Shown here: piece after piece, positions 15,617-24,297 of the stretch
How the letters are laid out: each line of letters begins with the position of its first letter
Numbering within the stretch: position 1 is the first letter of the stretch
Assembly (NCBI RefSeq): GCF_014638275.1
Contig: NZ_BMFJ01000004.1
Coordinates: 1 to 64,000 of the forward strand
Direction of reading: 5' to 3'
From: Primorskyibacter flagellatus
Lineage (GTDB): Bacteria > Pseudomonadota > Alphaproteobacteria > Rhodobacterales > Rhodobacteraceae
DNA: 64,000 bases
Notes under the pieces: model-generated
Told to the model about the DNA's origin: nothing
Databases searched by the model: none
What the model saw: only the letters and a program-made list of their open reading frames with translations
Translations under genes and position numbers: made by a program

Positions 15617-16639
15617 ATGCTGAACAGACGGAGATTTCTGGGGACCACGGCCGCCGCTGCCGGTGTCGCCACGTTCGGAGGGCGCATGGCGCTTGCCGAC
15701 GACGCCATTCTTGAAGCCGCACGCAAGGAGGGAACGGTCAACTGGTACTGTTCGCTCATCCAGGATCAGGCAGCGCGTCCGCTGAAGGCCGCGTTCGAGG
15801 CCAAGTATCCGGGTGTGACGGTGGAACTGGTCGCCGGCAAGGCGTCCGAACTGTTCCTCAAGATCAACGACGAACTTTCGGCCAGCCGGCTGCAGGCCGA
15901 CGTCCACCATGGCGGCAGCACCGCGGCGAAACTGCTCGCCCAGGGTCAGCTTGCCGCCTACGTGCCGCCCGCCGCGTCCGCCTATCCCGATGACATGAAG
16001 GATCCGGACGGGTTCTGGACCGCGCAGGTCGTCAGCTTCCTCGTCCCCGCCTACAACACCGACATGGTGTCGGCGGAAGAGGCGCCGAAAACCTACGACG
16101 ACGTGCTCGATCCCAAGTGGAAGGGCGCGATTGCCTGGGCGACCTCGATGACGCAGGGCGGCCCTCCGGGGTTCATCGCCACGGTTCTCGAGCTCATGGG
16201 CGAGGACGAGGGCATGGCCTACCTCAGAAAGCTCAGCGAGCAGCAGATCGTGAACGTGCCCGCCAACCAGCGGGTCGTGCTGGACCAGGTCGTCGCCGGA
16301 GAGTATCCGCTGGCGCTCTGCACCTTCTCGCATCATTCCGAGATCTCGAAGGGCAAGGGTGCCCCGGTGCAGTGGATCCCGCTTGAACCCAAGGTAACCA
16401 CCACGGCGGATCCGGTCTTCCTGATGAAGGACGCACCCAATCCGAACGCGGGTAAGCTGCTGATCGACTTCATCGTCTCGGACGAAGGTCAGGAGGTCCT
16501 GGCCAAGGCAGGGTATATTCCCGGCAACCCGGCCTTCCGCGATCCCGCGCACAACCCGCCCGCCGTGTCGTTGTCTCCGTCGTTCGTTGGCGACAATATC
16601 GACACCTGGATCGGCATCTACGACGAGCTCTTCAAGTGA
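15617..16639 (+). CDS. ABC transporter substrate-binding protein, family 1 (Fe3+/phosphonate/small-acid type)
   Basis: 340 residues. A twin-arginine signal (NRRRFLGTTAAAAGVATFGG, ending near ALADD) indicates export of a folded protein. The mature part is an extracellular solute-binding family 1 protein (EGTVNWYCSLIQDQAARPLKAAFEAKYPGVTVELV; TYDDVLDPKWKGAIAW; PNPNAGKLLIDFIVSDEGQEVL) of the kind used for ferric iron, 2-aminoethylphosphonate or aromatic and other acids. In a catabolic operon an organic acid is more likely than iron. The permease GTG overlaps its stop. A close paralogue is encoded at 24509-25528. Confidence 0.92.
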   Translation: MLNRRRFLGTTAAAAGVATFGGRMALADDAILEAARKEGTVNWYCSLIQDQAARPLKAAFEAKYPGVTVELVAGKASELFLKINDELSASRLQADVHHGGSTAAKLLAQGQLAAYVPPAASAYPDDMKDPDGFWTAQVVSFLVPAYNTDMVSAEEAPKTYDDVLDPKWKGAIAWATSMTQGGPPGFIATVLELMGEDEGMAYLRKLSEQQIVNVPANQRVVLDQVVAGEYPLALCTFSHHSEISKGKGAPVQWIPLEPKVTTTADPVFLMKDAPNPNAGKLLIDFIVSDEGQEVLAKAGYIPGNPAFRDPAHNPPAVSLSPSFVGDNIDTWIGIYDELFK

Positions 16640-18396
16640 CGCAGCAGGACACCATGAACCGGAGCGGGGGTGCCATGCACCCCCCTCCCGCCCGCGCACG
16701 ACGGCGGCGGCCCCGCGCCTTCCGCGCTTCGGTGCCCTCGCTGATCATGACGGCGATCCTGTGCCTTCTCGTCCTGCCGCCGCTCGTCATGCTGTTCCGG
16801 ACAAGCCTGGTGAACTACGAGGACGCCTCCGCACCCTATTCACTCATCAATTACGTGAAGCTGATCGAGGATCCGCTTCTTTACATCAGCACCTTCAACT
16901 CCGTCTTCTTCGCCGCGGGCGCGACCGTCGTGTCGCTGCTGATCGGCGCCACCGTCGCCTGGATCGTCGAACGGACCAACGCGCCGTTCAAGTGGCTGGC
17001 CTATGTGACCACCATCGTATCGCTCGGGACACCGGCGATCCTGTACGTGAGCGCCTGGATCTTTCTTCTGGGGCGCGCAGGCCCGGTGAACCAGTTGTGG
17101 AAAGAGATCACCGGATCCTTTCAGCCGCTGGTCAACGTCTATTCCATTCCCGGCATGATGCTGGTCGAGGGCCTGCTCTGGGTTCCGCTGGTCTTCCTGC
17201 TGTGCGGCGCGACGTTCAAACGCCAGAACGCCGACCTCGAGGAAGCCGCGCGCATGTCCGGCGGGTCCGTCTTCGACACCGTCTGGCGAGTGTCCCTGCC
17301 GCTGGCCAAACCCGCGCTCTACGGGCTCGCCATCTTCATCTTCATCCGTAATATCGAGGCCTTCGACGTGCCGGTCCTGCTTGGCACGCCGGGGGGTATC
17401 AAGCTGCTGACCTCGGACATCTACCTCAGCATGACCCGGGTTCCGCCGGACCTCGGCCATTCCAGCGCGTTTGCCATCGTGATGATCCTCTTCGTGTCGG
17501 CGCTGCTTTACCTTTACGGCAGGGTTTCCGCGAATGCGGATCGTTTTGCCAGCGTCACCGGCAAGGGTTTCCGCCCGCGTCCCTTCGACCTTGGCCGGTA
17601 CCGCTGGATCGGCGGTTTCGTCATCATCCTCAACTTCCTGCTCGTGCTGGCCCTGCCCGTGCTGGCGGTGCTGTGGAATTCGGTCACGCCCTTCGTGCGC
17701 GGTTTCAGCCTGAAGGCGTTCAGCACCCTGACGCTCGAGAACTATGTGCATGTGCTGACGGACAGCTACTACCTGCAGCTTGCCCTGAACACTGTCTTCG
17801 TCGCGGCCATATCGGCCACGGTGGCCATCGCCGTCACCGCGGTCGCCGCATGGCTGTCGGTTCGGAAATGGCCGGCATCCGGGCCGCTGAACCAGCTTGC
17901 CAGCCTGCCGATCATCTTTCCAGGCATCGTCCTGGGCGTGGCGATGATCCAGCTGGCGCTGCGGACCCCCTTCGGGCTTTACGGGTCGATCTGGCTGATC
18001 GCGATTGCCTTCATCATCCGGTACCTGCCCTACGGCATGCGCTACGCTCAGCCCGCGGTGATGCAGATCCACCGGGAACTGGAGGAGGCGGCCAATGTCT
18101 CGGGTGCGTCCCAGCCCGGCACCTTCCGGCGGATCGTGCTTCCGCTGACCGCACCGGCCCTGCTGGCGGGATGGCTGTTCATCTTCCTCGTCGCCGCGAA
18201 AGAGCTGTCGATCGCCGTCCTTCTGGCCGGATCGCGGTCCAAGACCGTCGCCGTCGCGATGTTCGACCAGTGGACCAACGGGCAGGCCGGAGAGGTCGCC
18301 GCACTGGGGATCATCTGGACAATCGCCATGTCCTGCTGCGCAGCGCTCATGATGGCACTGTCGCGCAACGATATGAAATCTCAAGGAACTCTTTGA
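16636..18396 (+). CDS. ABC transporter permease, fused two-domain (FbpB-like)
   Basis: 586 residues with about 12 membrane segments arranged as two homologous halves. Each half has an EAA loop that docks the ATPase: DLEEAARMSGGSVFDTVWRVSLPLAKPAL and ELEEAANVSGASQPGTFRRIVLPLTAPAL. Fused permeases of this size are typical of the ferric/phosphonate-type importers that pair with family 1 binding proteins. GTG start overlaps the previous stop (GTGA), and the ATPase start overlaps its stop (TGATG). Confidence 0.93.
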   Translation: MTQQDTMNRSGGAMHPPPARARRRRPRAFRASVPSLIMTAILCLLVLPPLVMLFRTSLVNYEDASAPYSLINYVKLIEDPLLYISTFNSVFFAAGATVVSLLIGATVAWIVERTNAPFKWLAYVTTIVSLGTPAILYVSAWIFLLGRAGPVNQLWKEITGSFQPLVNVYSIPGMMLVEGLLWVPLVFLLCGATFKRQNADLEEAARMSGGSVFDTVWRVSLPLAKPALYGLAIFIFIRNIEAFDVPVLLGTPGGIKLLTSDIYLSMTRVPPDLGHSSAFAIVMILFVSALLYLYGRVSANADRFASVTGKGFRPRPFDLGRYRWIGGFVIILNFLLVLALPVLAVLWNSVTPFVRGFSLKAFSTLTLENYVHVLTDSYYLQLALNTVFVAAISATVAIAVTAVAAWLSVRKWPASGPLNQLASLPIIFPGIVLGVAMIQLALRTPFGLYGSIWLIAIAFIIRYLPYGMRYAQPAVMQIHRELEEAANVSGASQPGTFRRIVLPLTAPALLAGWLFIFLVAAKELSIAVLLAGSRSKTVAVAMFDQWTNGQAGEVAALGIIWTIAMSCCAALMMALSRNDMKSQGTL

Positions 18397-19556
18397 TGGA
18401 TTCGCAAAACCTCACTCTGGTCGTCGACGGTCTGTCGAAACTGTACTGGACCAAGTCCCGCACACCGGGCGGCGGCATCCAGCCGATCAGCTTCACGCTC
18501 GAACCCGGTACGTTCTTCACGCTGCTCGGTCCCTCGGGCTGCGGCAAGACCACGACGCTGCGCTGTCTTGCGGGGCTGGAGCATCCGGACGTCGGTCGCC
18601 TGTCCCTCGGCGGCACCACCTTCTTCGACGGAGAGGCGGGGGATCACGTCCCCCTCAACAAGCGGAACATCGGGATGGTCTTCCAGTCCTACGCAATCTG
18701 GCCGCACATGACCGTCTTCGAAAACGTCGCCTTCCCGCTGCGCGTCCGTAAGGAGCTGAAGCTTTCGGGCGAGGAGATCAGGCAGATGGTGACGCAGGCG
18801 CTCACCACCGTGGGGCTGGCAGGATACGAAAGCCGTTCCGCGACCCAGCTTTCCGGCGGCCAGCAGCAGCGCGTCGCCCTGGCCCGCGCCATCGTGCGAA
18901 AACCCGGCCTGCTGCTTCTGGACGAACCGCTGTCGAACCTCGACGCGCGGCTTCGGGACGAGATGCGGAACGAACTGAAACGCCTTCAGAAGCAGATCGG
19001 CATCACCACGATCTATGTGACGCACGATCAGGTCGAGGCGCTCGAGATGTCGGACGTCATCGCCGTCATCAACGCGGGGCAGGTGGAACAGATGGGATCG
19101 CCGCGCGATGTCTATGACCGCCCGGCCAACGCCTTCGTGGCGAATTTCATGGGCGCGACCAACTTCCTGTCCGCCCGGCTCAGTGCGGATCAGCCCGCCG
19201 ACAGCCGCGGTACCGTGGCGCTGGACACCGGAGAAACTCTCGACGTCTGGTTCCCCCATGCCGTCCGCCGCACAGACCGCATCGCCGTGTCGATGCGCCC
19301 GGATGTGATCCGGCTTGCGGCGGCGGGGTCCGACAATCCCGAAGGTGGCAACCGCCTGACGGGGACTGTCGTGTCCTCCGGCTTCATGGGCAATATCGAG
19401 CGCTATTCCGTGAAGGTCGGGGACGAGATCATTCAGGTTCACCAGGCCCCGGATGCGCATTTCGACAGCGGCAGCCGGGTCGATCTGCTGTTCCGTCCCG
19501 AACGGACGCTCGGCCTGCTGGAGAACCGGGCCGAGGTCGTGGGGGCCGCCGCATGA
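18396..19556 (+). CDS. ABC transporter ATP-binding protein (PotA/FbpC-like, with TOBE domain)
   Basis: 386 residues. Walker A GPSGCGKTT, Q-loop MVFQSYAIWPHMTV, signature LSGGQQQRVALARA, Walker B LLLLDEPLSNLD and switch His in YVTHDQVEALEM are all present. The C-terminal ~140 residues form the TOBE regulatory domain of MalK/PotA/FbpC-type importers. Energises the fused permease upstream; its stop overlaps the next ATG by 4 bp. Confidence 0.95.
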   Translation: MDSQNLTLVVDGLSKLYWTKSRTPGGGIQPISFTLEPGTFFTLLGPSGCGKTTTLRCLAGLEHPDVGRLSLGGTTFFDGEAGDHVPLNKRNIGMVFQSYAIWPHMTVFENVAFPLRVRKELKLSGEEIRQMVTQALTTVGLAGYESRSATQLSGGQQQRVALARAIVRKPGLLLLDEPLSNLDARLRDEMRNELKRLQKQIGITTIYVTHDQVEALEMSDVIAVINAGQVEQMGSPRDVYDRPANAFVANFMGATNFLSARLSADQPADSRGTVALDTGETLDVWFPHAVRRTDRIAVSMRPDVIRLAAAGSDNPEGGNRLTGTVVSSGFMGNIERYSVKVGDEIIQVHQAPDAHFDSGSRVDLLFRPERTLGLLENRAEVVGAAA

Positions 19557-20251
19557 TCGACAAGCGCGTGGCCTCGCTGACCGAGGCGCTTGAGGGGATC
19601 GGGGACGGCGCGACTGTCATGATCGGCGGGTTCGGCGCGGTCGGACAGCCCGACGCCCTGGTCGACGCGCTTGCCGAGATCGGCCCGCGTGACCTGACGA
19701 TCATTGCCAACAACGCGGGGTGGAGCGCGGAGACCGGGATTTCGCATCTCATGGCCCGCGGGCTGGTGCGCAAGATGATCTGCTCGTTCCCGAAAGGGTC
19801 CGAGGTGTTCAAGTCGCTTTACACCGCCGGCAAGATCGAGCTCGAGATCGTGCCACAGGGCACACTGGCCGAACGCATCCGCTGCGGCGGCGCGGGCATC
19901 CCCGCCTTCTTCACGGCGACCGGTTACCAGACCAAGCTGTCAGAGAGTAAAGAGACACGTGAATTCGACGGGCGACACTATGTCATGGAGCGCAGCCTGA
20001 CCGCCGACGTCGCCCTGGTCGAGGCCTGGAAGGCGGATCGTTGGGGCAACCTGATCTACCGGGGGTCCAGCCGGAACTTCAATCCAATCATGTCCATGGC
20101 CGCGCAGCTGACCATCGCGCAGGCGTCGGAAATCGTGGACGGGGACGGGCTTGAACCGAATGCCGTCGTGACGCCGGGAATCTTCGTGAACCGCGTCGTG
20201 CAGGTGGAAAGTCGCGTGGACGACCTGCTGCGCGCGCAGAAAGCATCGTGA
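19553..20251 (+). CDS. 3-oxoacid CoA-transferase subunit A
   Basis: 232 residues, class I CoA-transferase alpha subunit (PcaI/ScoA/AtoD type): DGATVMIGGFGAVGQPDALVDAL, NNAGWSAETGISHLMARGLVRKMICS, and FFTATGYQTKLSESKETREFDGRHYVMERSLTADVALVEAWKAD. It pairs with the beta subunit 7 bp downstream to move CoA, usually from succinyl-CoA, to a 3-oxoacid such as 3-oxoadipate or acetoacetate. Overlaps the importer ATPase gene, so uptake and activation are co-expressed. Confidence 0.92.
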   Translation: MIDKRVASLTEALEGIGDGATVMIGGFGAVGQPDALVDALAEIGPRDLTIIANNAGWSAETGISHLMARGLVRKMICSFPKGSEVFKSLYTAGKIELEIVPQGTLAERIRCGGAGIPAFFTATGYQTKLSESKETREFDGRHYVMERSLTADVALVEAWKADRWGNLIYRGSSRNFNPIMSMAAQLTIAQASEIVDGDGLEPNAVVTPGIFVNRVVQVESRVDDLLRAQKAS

Positions 20252-20258
20252 GGCGCAG

Positions 20259-20912
20259 ATGACCGGAACCCCCACATCAATCGGCCTGGACACGGCAGGC
20301 ATGGCCAAACGGCTGGCCGACGACATTCACGACGCCTGGTATGTAAACCTGGGCGTCGGTCTGCCGACGGAGGTCGCCAACTACGTGACCGAGGAACGGG
20401 AGGTCGTCTTCCATTCCGAGAACGGAATCCTCGGCATGGGTCCGACACCCGGCGACAACGAAATCGACCCGTGGCTGGTGAACGCTGGCAAGAAGCCCGT
20501 CACGCTCCGACCCGGTGCGTCATTGTTCCACCACGCCGACAGCTTCGCGATGATCCGCGGCGGTCACATCGACCTCTGCGTTCTGGGCGGGTACGAGGTG
20601 TCGCAGGCCGGCGATCTGGCGAACTGGACCACCCCGAGCGGCGATCTCATGCCTGCCGTCGGTGGCGCCATGGACCTCGCGGTCGGCGCAAAACGGACAT
20701 GGATCCTGATGCGCCACACGACGAAGGACGGACAGCCCAAGCTGGTCGAAACCTGCACCTATCCGCTGACCGCGCCAGCCGCAGTCGACCGTGTCTATAC
20801 CGAACTCGGCGTGTTCGAAATCCGCGACGGCGGCCTGCATGTCGTCTCCCTGTCCGAAGGCCTTGATCTGGAAACCGTACAGGCCCGGACCGGAGCGACC
20901 CTGCATGCCTGA
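20259..20912 (+). CDS. 3-oxoacid CoA-transferase subunit B
   Basis: 217 residues, class I CoA-transferase beta subunit (PcaJ/ScoB type). The catalytic Glu54 lies in VFHSENGILGMGP, the family's SENG motif that forms the glutamyl-CoA intermediate. Also typical: HADSFAMIRGGHIDLCVLGGYEVSQAGDLANW and KDGQPKLVETCTYPLTA. Functions with the subunit encoded just upstream. Its end overlaps the next start by 8 bp. Confidence 0.92.
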   Translation: MTGTPTSIGLDTAGMAKRLADDIHDAWYVNLGVGLPTEVANYVTEEREVVFHSENGILGMGPTPGDNEIDPWLVNAGKKPVTLRPGASLFHHADSFAMIRGGHIDLCVLGGYEVSQAGDLANWTTPSGDLMPAVGGAMDLAVGAKRTWILMRHTTKDGQPKLVETCTYPLTAPAAVDRVYTELGVFEIRDGGLHVVSLSEGLDLETVQARTGATLHA

Positions 20913-21762
20913 CCTTCGCCGCCTGACACCCGGCGAGGCACGGGCGAGGTTCCGCGCAATGCTATCGGCAGGCGACTGCATCCGCCCGGCCTCGGTCTAC
21001 GACGCCCTGACCGCACGCATGGCTGCGGAACTGGGCTTTCCGGCGGGAATGCTGGGCGGGTCGGTGGCTGCTCTGGCGGTGCTCGGCTCGCCGGACCACG
21101 GATTGCTGACGCTGGACGAGTTCGCCGGGCTGTGCCGCCGGATCTGCCGGACGGGCGCCCTGCCGCTGATGGTGGATGCCGACCACGGGTATGGCAATGC
21201 GCTGAACGCCATGCGCTGCGTCGAGGAACTGGAGACGGCGGGTGTCGCTGCGCTGACCCTGGAAGATACCGCGCTGCCGCTGGCCTACGGACAGAATGGC
21301 GCGAAGCTGATCGGCCTGGCCGAGGCGAGAGACAAGCTGTCGGCGGCGCTGGAGGCACGGCAGGACCCCGGTCTGGTCATCATCGCCCGGACCGACGCCC
21401 GGTATCAGGATGCCGCCGACCTGACGGCCCGTGCCCGCGCCTTTGCCGATGCCGGGGCGGATGCGATCTTTCTGACCGGCGCACGCACGGTGGACCAGCT
21501 GACGGCGGTGCGAGAGGCCTCGGGCCTGCCGCTAATGCTCGCGGCACAGAAGGGCGATCTGGCCGGCGTCGATGTCGCTGCCCTTGGTGTCCGGCTTTGC
21601 CTGACGCCGCATGACACCCTGCCCGCCGCCCTGCGCGGCGCGTACCGGAGCCTTGCCGCCGTCGCATCCGCAGACGGAACCGAAGCACCGGAGGACCTGA
21701 TGCGCCGGCTGAACGAAACAGAGCGCTACGACGACCTGATGCGGCGATTTCTCAAGAAGTAA
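20905..21762 (+). CDS. Isocitrate lyase / PEP mutase superfamily enzyme (oxaloacetate decarboxylase-like)
   Basis: 285 residues. The TIM-barrel Mg2+ site is seen as LMVDADHGYGNALNAMRCVEELETAGVAALTLED. The KKCGH lyase loop of true isocitrate/2-methylisocitrate lyases is absent (LPLAYGQNGAKLI at that point), so it is closer to oxaloacetate decarboxylase or a PEP-mutase-like C-C or C-P enzyme. Last gene of the seven-gene operon; it may decarboxylate or cleave a dicarboxylic product of the pathway. Confidence 0.87.
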   Translation: MPDLRRLTPGEARARFRAMLSAGDCIRPASVYDALTARMAAELGFPAGMLGGSVAALAVLGSPDHGLLTLDEFAGLCRRICRTGALPLMVDADHGYGNALNAMRCVEELETAGVAALTLEDTALPLAYGQNGAKLIGLAEARDKLSAALEARQDPGLVIIARTDARYQDAADLTARARAFADAGADAIFLTGARTVDQLTAVREASGLPLMLAAQKGDLAGVDVAALGVRLCLTPHDTLPAALRGAYRSLAAVASADGTEAPEDLMRRLNETERYDDLMRRFLKK

Positions 21763-21806
21763 GCCGCCGCGCGGAATCGAATTTTTCATATGCCCCGCGA
21801 TTTATG

Positions 21807-21840
21807 GTCGTTTGACGCGCTGCAGCAGGACGCAAAGGGT
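21807..21840 (+). promoter_or_regulatory. Shared-motif promoter D (upstream of second thiolase-fold operon)
   Basis: GTCGTTTGAC at 21807-21816 supplies -35 TTGACG (21812-21817); a 17-base spacer precedes AAGGGT (21835-21840). The first gene starts at TTG 21885. Confidence 0.6.
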
Positions 21841-21884
21841 GGCGATCAGTTTCCAGGGCTGAGAATATCCGGAGGAGGACCCAA

Positions 21885-23048
21885 TTGAGCAAGGGATTAC
21901 ATAAGGTTGCGGGGGTCGTCGGTGTCGGCGACACGGACTGGCGCGCGGATTATGCCGCGCAGCGAAAGGGTGAACCGGCGCGGTTTGACGGGATCGGTCT
22001 GGCCTCGCTCGCGTTCAAACGGGCGCTGGCGGATTCAGGACTGAAACGCGACGATATCGACGGTCTCATCGTCGGCCCGACCACCCCCTACGAACGTATG
22101 GGCGAGGTGCTTGGCCTTGATACGAGATGGGGCGGGCAGGCCGACGCGATGCTTGGTGTCATCCAGGCCTGCATGGCGATCAAGTCCGGCCTGGCAGAGG
22201 TCGTCGCGCTGGTCTACGGCAACAACCAGCGTAGCGGAAAGGTCAACTACGGCGGCTCCAACGCAGCGGGGGGGCAATCCTTTCTGAGCTATGTCTACCA
22301 CGCTCCATGGGGCTTCACCTCGCAGGGCGCCCTCTATGCGATGATGTTCCAGCGCTACATGGAGGAAACCGGTCTGACCTCGGCCCAGCTTGGCCAGGTC
22401 GCGGTCGCGCAGCGCGAGGCCGCGTCGCTGAACCCCGGCGCGGTCATGCAGGAAAGGATCACGACGCAGGATTACCTCGACTCCCGGTTCGTCTGCGAAC
22501 CGCTGCACCTGTTCGACTACTGTCTCATAAACGACGGCGGCGTTGCCCTCATCATCGCGGAGGCAGAGCGGGCGAAGTCCATCCGCCCCGATCCGGTGAT
22601 GATCCACGGGGTCGGCCGCTATGACCTCAACAGCGGCGCAACGAGCCTGGAGCCGCGCCTGACCGACTATTACCTGCCCGCGCAGCAGAAGGTGGCCGAG
22701 CAGGTGTTCAACATGGCCGGGGTCGGACCGGAGGACATGTCTTCCGCGCAGGTCTACGACAGTTTCTCCTGTCACATTCCGCTGGCTCTGGAAGGCTATG
22801 GCTATTGTCCGCCGGGCGGGGCCGGGCAGTTCCTCGAGGAAGGGCATCACAGGCTTGGCGGACGCCTGCCGGTCAACACCTCGGGCGGGCATCTGTCGGA
22901 AAGCTACATGCAGGGCTGGGCGCATCAGGTCGAAGCGGTCCGGCAGCTCCGAGGCCAGTGCGGTGCGCGACAGGTGCCCGGCTGCAATTATGTGCACTAC
23001 AGTTCAGACGTGGCCGGCAAGGCCGTTTCGATCATCTACGGGAGGTAG
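21885..23048 (+). CDS. Thiolase-fold (SCP2/lipid-transfer type) protein, copy 2
   Basis: 387 residues with a TTG start 8 bases after GGAGGAGG. Thiolase fold: KRDDIDGLIVGPTTPYERMG, YDSFSCHIPLALEGYG (from 291) and NTSGGHLSESYMQGWAHQVEAVRQLRG (from 331), a pattern typical of the Ltp2-like branch. The nucleophilic Cys position carries Trp82 (LDTRWGGQ), and the usual His of the GHP motif is also replaced (SESYMQG). That argues for a retro-aldol/lyase role rather than thiolysis. The DUF35 partner follows 2 bp later. Diverged strongly from copy 1 (3155-4324), so the two likely act on different intermediates. Confidence 0.85.
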   Translation: MSKGLHKVAGVVGVGDTDWRADYAAQRKGEPARFDGIGLASLAFKRALADSGLKRDDIDGLIVGPTTPYERMGEVLGLDTRWGGQADAMLGVIQACMAIKSGLAEVVALVYGNNQRSGKVNYGGSNAAGGQSFLSYVYHAPWGFTSQGALYAMMFQRYMEETGLTSAQLGQVAVAQREAASLNPGAVMQERITTQDYLDSRFVCEPLHLFDYCLINDGGVALIIAEAERAKSIRPDPVMIHGVGRYDLNSGATSLEPRLTDYYLPAQQKVAEQVFNMAGVGPEDMSSAQVYDSFSCHIPLALEGYGYCPPGGAGQFLEEGHHRLGGRLPVNTSGGHLSESYMQGWAHQVEAVRQLRGQCGARQVPGCNYVHYSSDVAGKAVSIIYGR

Positions 23049-23050
23049 AG

Positions 23051-23449
23051 ATGGGCAAATCCATTCCGATCCAGGCGCTGACCGACCTGCCGATGTGGCA
23101 GAGCATCGAAGAGGGCGCGCTGAAGCTTCAGTTCTGCTCGGACTGCGACACCTGCCGCTATCCCCCTGCGCCGATCTGTCCGTCCTGCCTGTCGATGGAC
23201 TCCGAATGGCGTCCTGTCACGGGCGAGGGGACGGTGATGTCCTGGGTGATCTTCCACCGGAAGTATTTCGACGATTTCCCGCCGCCCTACAACGCCATGG
23301 CCGTGCGACTGGACGAAGGTCCGATCATCGTGACCAACCTGCTCGATCCGGTGCCGGGGTCGTCGCTGATTGGCCGCAGGATCAAACTTGAGTATGTCGA
23401 CCATGACGGACGCAAGCAGCATGGCGCCCGCCTGAAGGAGGCAGACTGA
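23051..23449 (+). CDS. DUF35 Zn-ribbon/OB-fold protein, partner of thiolase-fold protein (copy 2)
   Basis: 132 residues; GGAGG of the preceding gene's last codons is its ribosome-binding site. Zinc ribbon Cys29-x2-Cys32 and Cys43-x2-Cys46 (CSDCDTCRYPPAPICPSC; an extra Cys35 is present), then an OB-fold (GTVMSWVIFHRKYF; VRLDEGPIIVTNLL). Expected to complex with the upstream thiolase-fold protein. Its stop overlaps the next ATG (TGATG). Confidence 0.9.
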   Translation: MGKSIPIQALTDLPMWQSIEEGALKLQFCSDCDTCRYPPAPICPSCLSMDSEWRPVTGEGTVMSWVIFHRKYFDDFPPPYNAMAVRLDEGPIIVTNLLDPVPGSSLIGRRIKLEYVDHDGRKQHGARLKEAD

Positions 23450-24183
23450 TGTTCGAGCGCGAAGTATCCATCACCACGCGGCATGGCCGGATGACCACCT
23501 TCGCGGTCTGCCCGGACGAACAGGGACAGTGGCCGCTGATCCTGTTCTACATGGACGCCCCCGGCTACCGGGAAGAGCTGAAGAACATGGCGCGGCGCAT
23601 CGCCAAACAGGGCTACTATGTGCTGATGCCGGACCTCTACTACCGCATCGGCACGGTCCGCTTCGACCTTCCCCGGCGTGAGGAGACGATGTCCGCCGTG
23701 GTCAAGGCCTGCATCCAGCACGCCATGAACCGCGAACAGATCATCGACGACACCGGCGCGGCGATTGCCTATGGCGATGCGCAGGCGCAGGTGAAGGAAG
23801 GCCCGGTCGGCTGCGTCGGCTACTGCATGGGCGGGCCGTTCATCACCTGGGCGGCGGCGGCCTATCCGGACCGGATCAAGGCGGCCGGGTCGCTTTACGG
23901 CGTGCGCCTGGTCAACGAGCTTGAGCAGTCGCCGCATCTCTGGATCGGCAAGGTCGAGGCGGAGGTCTATTTCGGCTTTGCCGACCACGATCCCGCCAGC
24001 CCCCGCGACAAGGTCGAGATCTTTACCAGGGCGATGGAAGATGCCGGTGTGAAACATCAGGTCGAATGGCTGACGGATACGGAACACGGGTTCTGCTTTC
24101 CCGAACGGGGCCATTACAACCCGGTCGCAGCCGAACTCGTCTGGACGCGGCTGTTCGGCCTCTGGGAACGCAACCTCGGCTGA
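23449..24183 (+). CDS. Dienelactone hydrolase family protein
   Basis: 244 residues. The catalytic triad of dienelactone hydrolases is visible: Cys126 in GYCMGG, Asp179 in GFADHD and His213 in EHGF. The surrounding sequence (YYVLMPDLYYRIGTVRFD; YPDRIKAAGSLYG) fits the DLH family. It hydrolyses a lactone or similar ester in the same operon as thiolase-fold copy 2. The substrate may differ from carboxymethylenebutenolide because no chlorocatechol pathway genes are present. Confidence 0.9.
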   Translation: MFEREVSITTRHGRMTTFAVCPDEQGQWPLILFYMDAPGYREELKNMARRIAKQGYYVLMPDLYYRIGTVRFDLPRREETMSAVVKACIQHAMNREQIIDDTGAAIAYGDAQAQVKEGPVGCVGYCMGGPFITWAAAAYPDRIKAAGSLYGVRLVNELEQSPHLWIGKVEAEVYFGFADHDPASPRDKVEIFTRAMEDAGVKHQVEWLTDTEHGFCFPERGHYNPVAAELVWTRLFGLWERNLG

Positions 24184-24205
24184 CCCGGCCGGGCATGGCG
24201 ACGGA

Positions 24206-24237
24206 CCGGAGCCGGGCGATCCCCGGCTCCGGTTTTC
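24206..24237 (+). terminator. Rho-independent terminator
   Basis: Perfect 11 bp stem (CCGGAGCCGGG at 24206-24216, CCCGGCTCCGG at 24222-24232) with a 5-base loop followed by TTTT, 22 bp after the dienelactone hydrolase stop. Confidence 0.85.
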
Positions 24238-24297
24238 CGTTTCCGGACCGCCGGATAGCACCGCGTTTCAAAAAACTCATGACAAATTCACGTTTTC

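Noticed and set aside
15617..19556. Ferric iron importer (FbpABC) assignment for the ABC system
   Set aside because: The fold and fused permease match that class, but the operon begins with a crotonase and ends with CoA-transferase and lyase genes and no iron-responsive element was seen; an organic acid substrate is more consistent.
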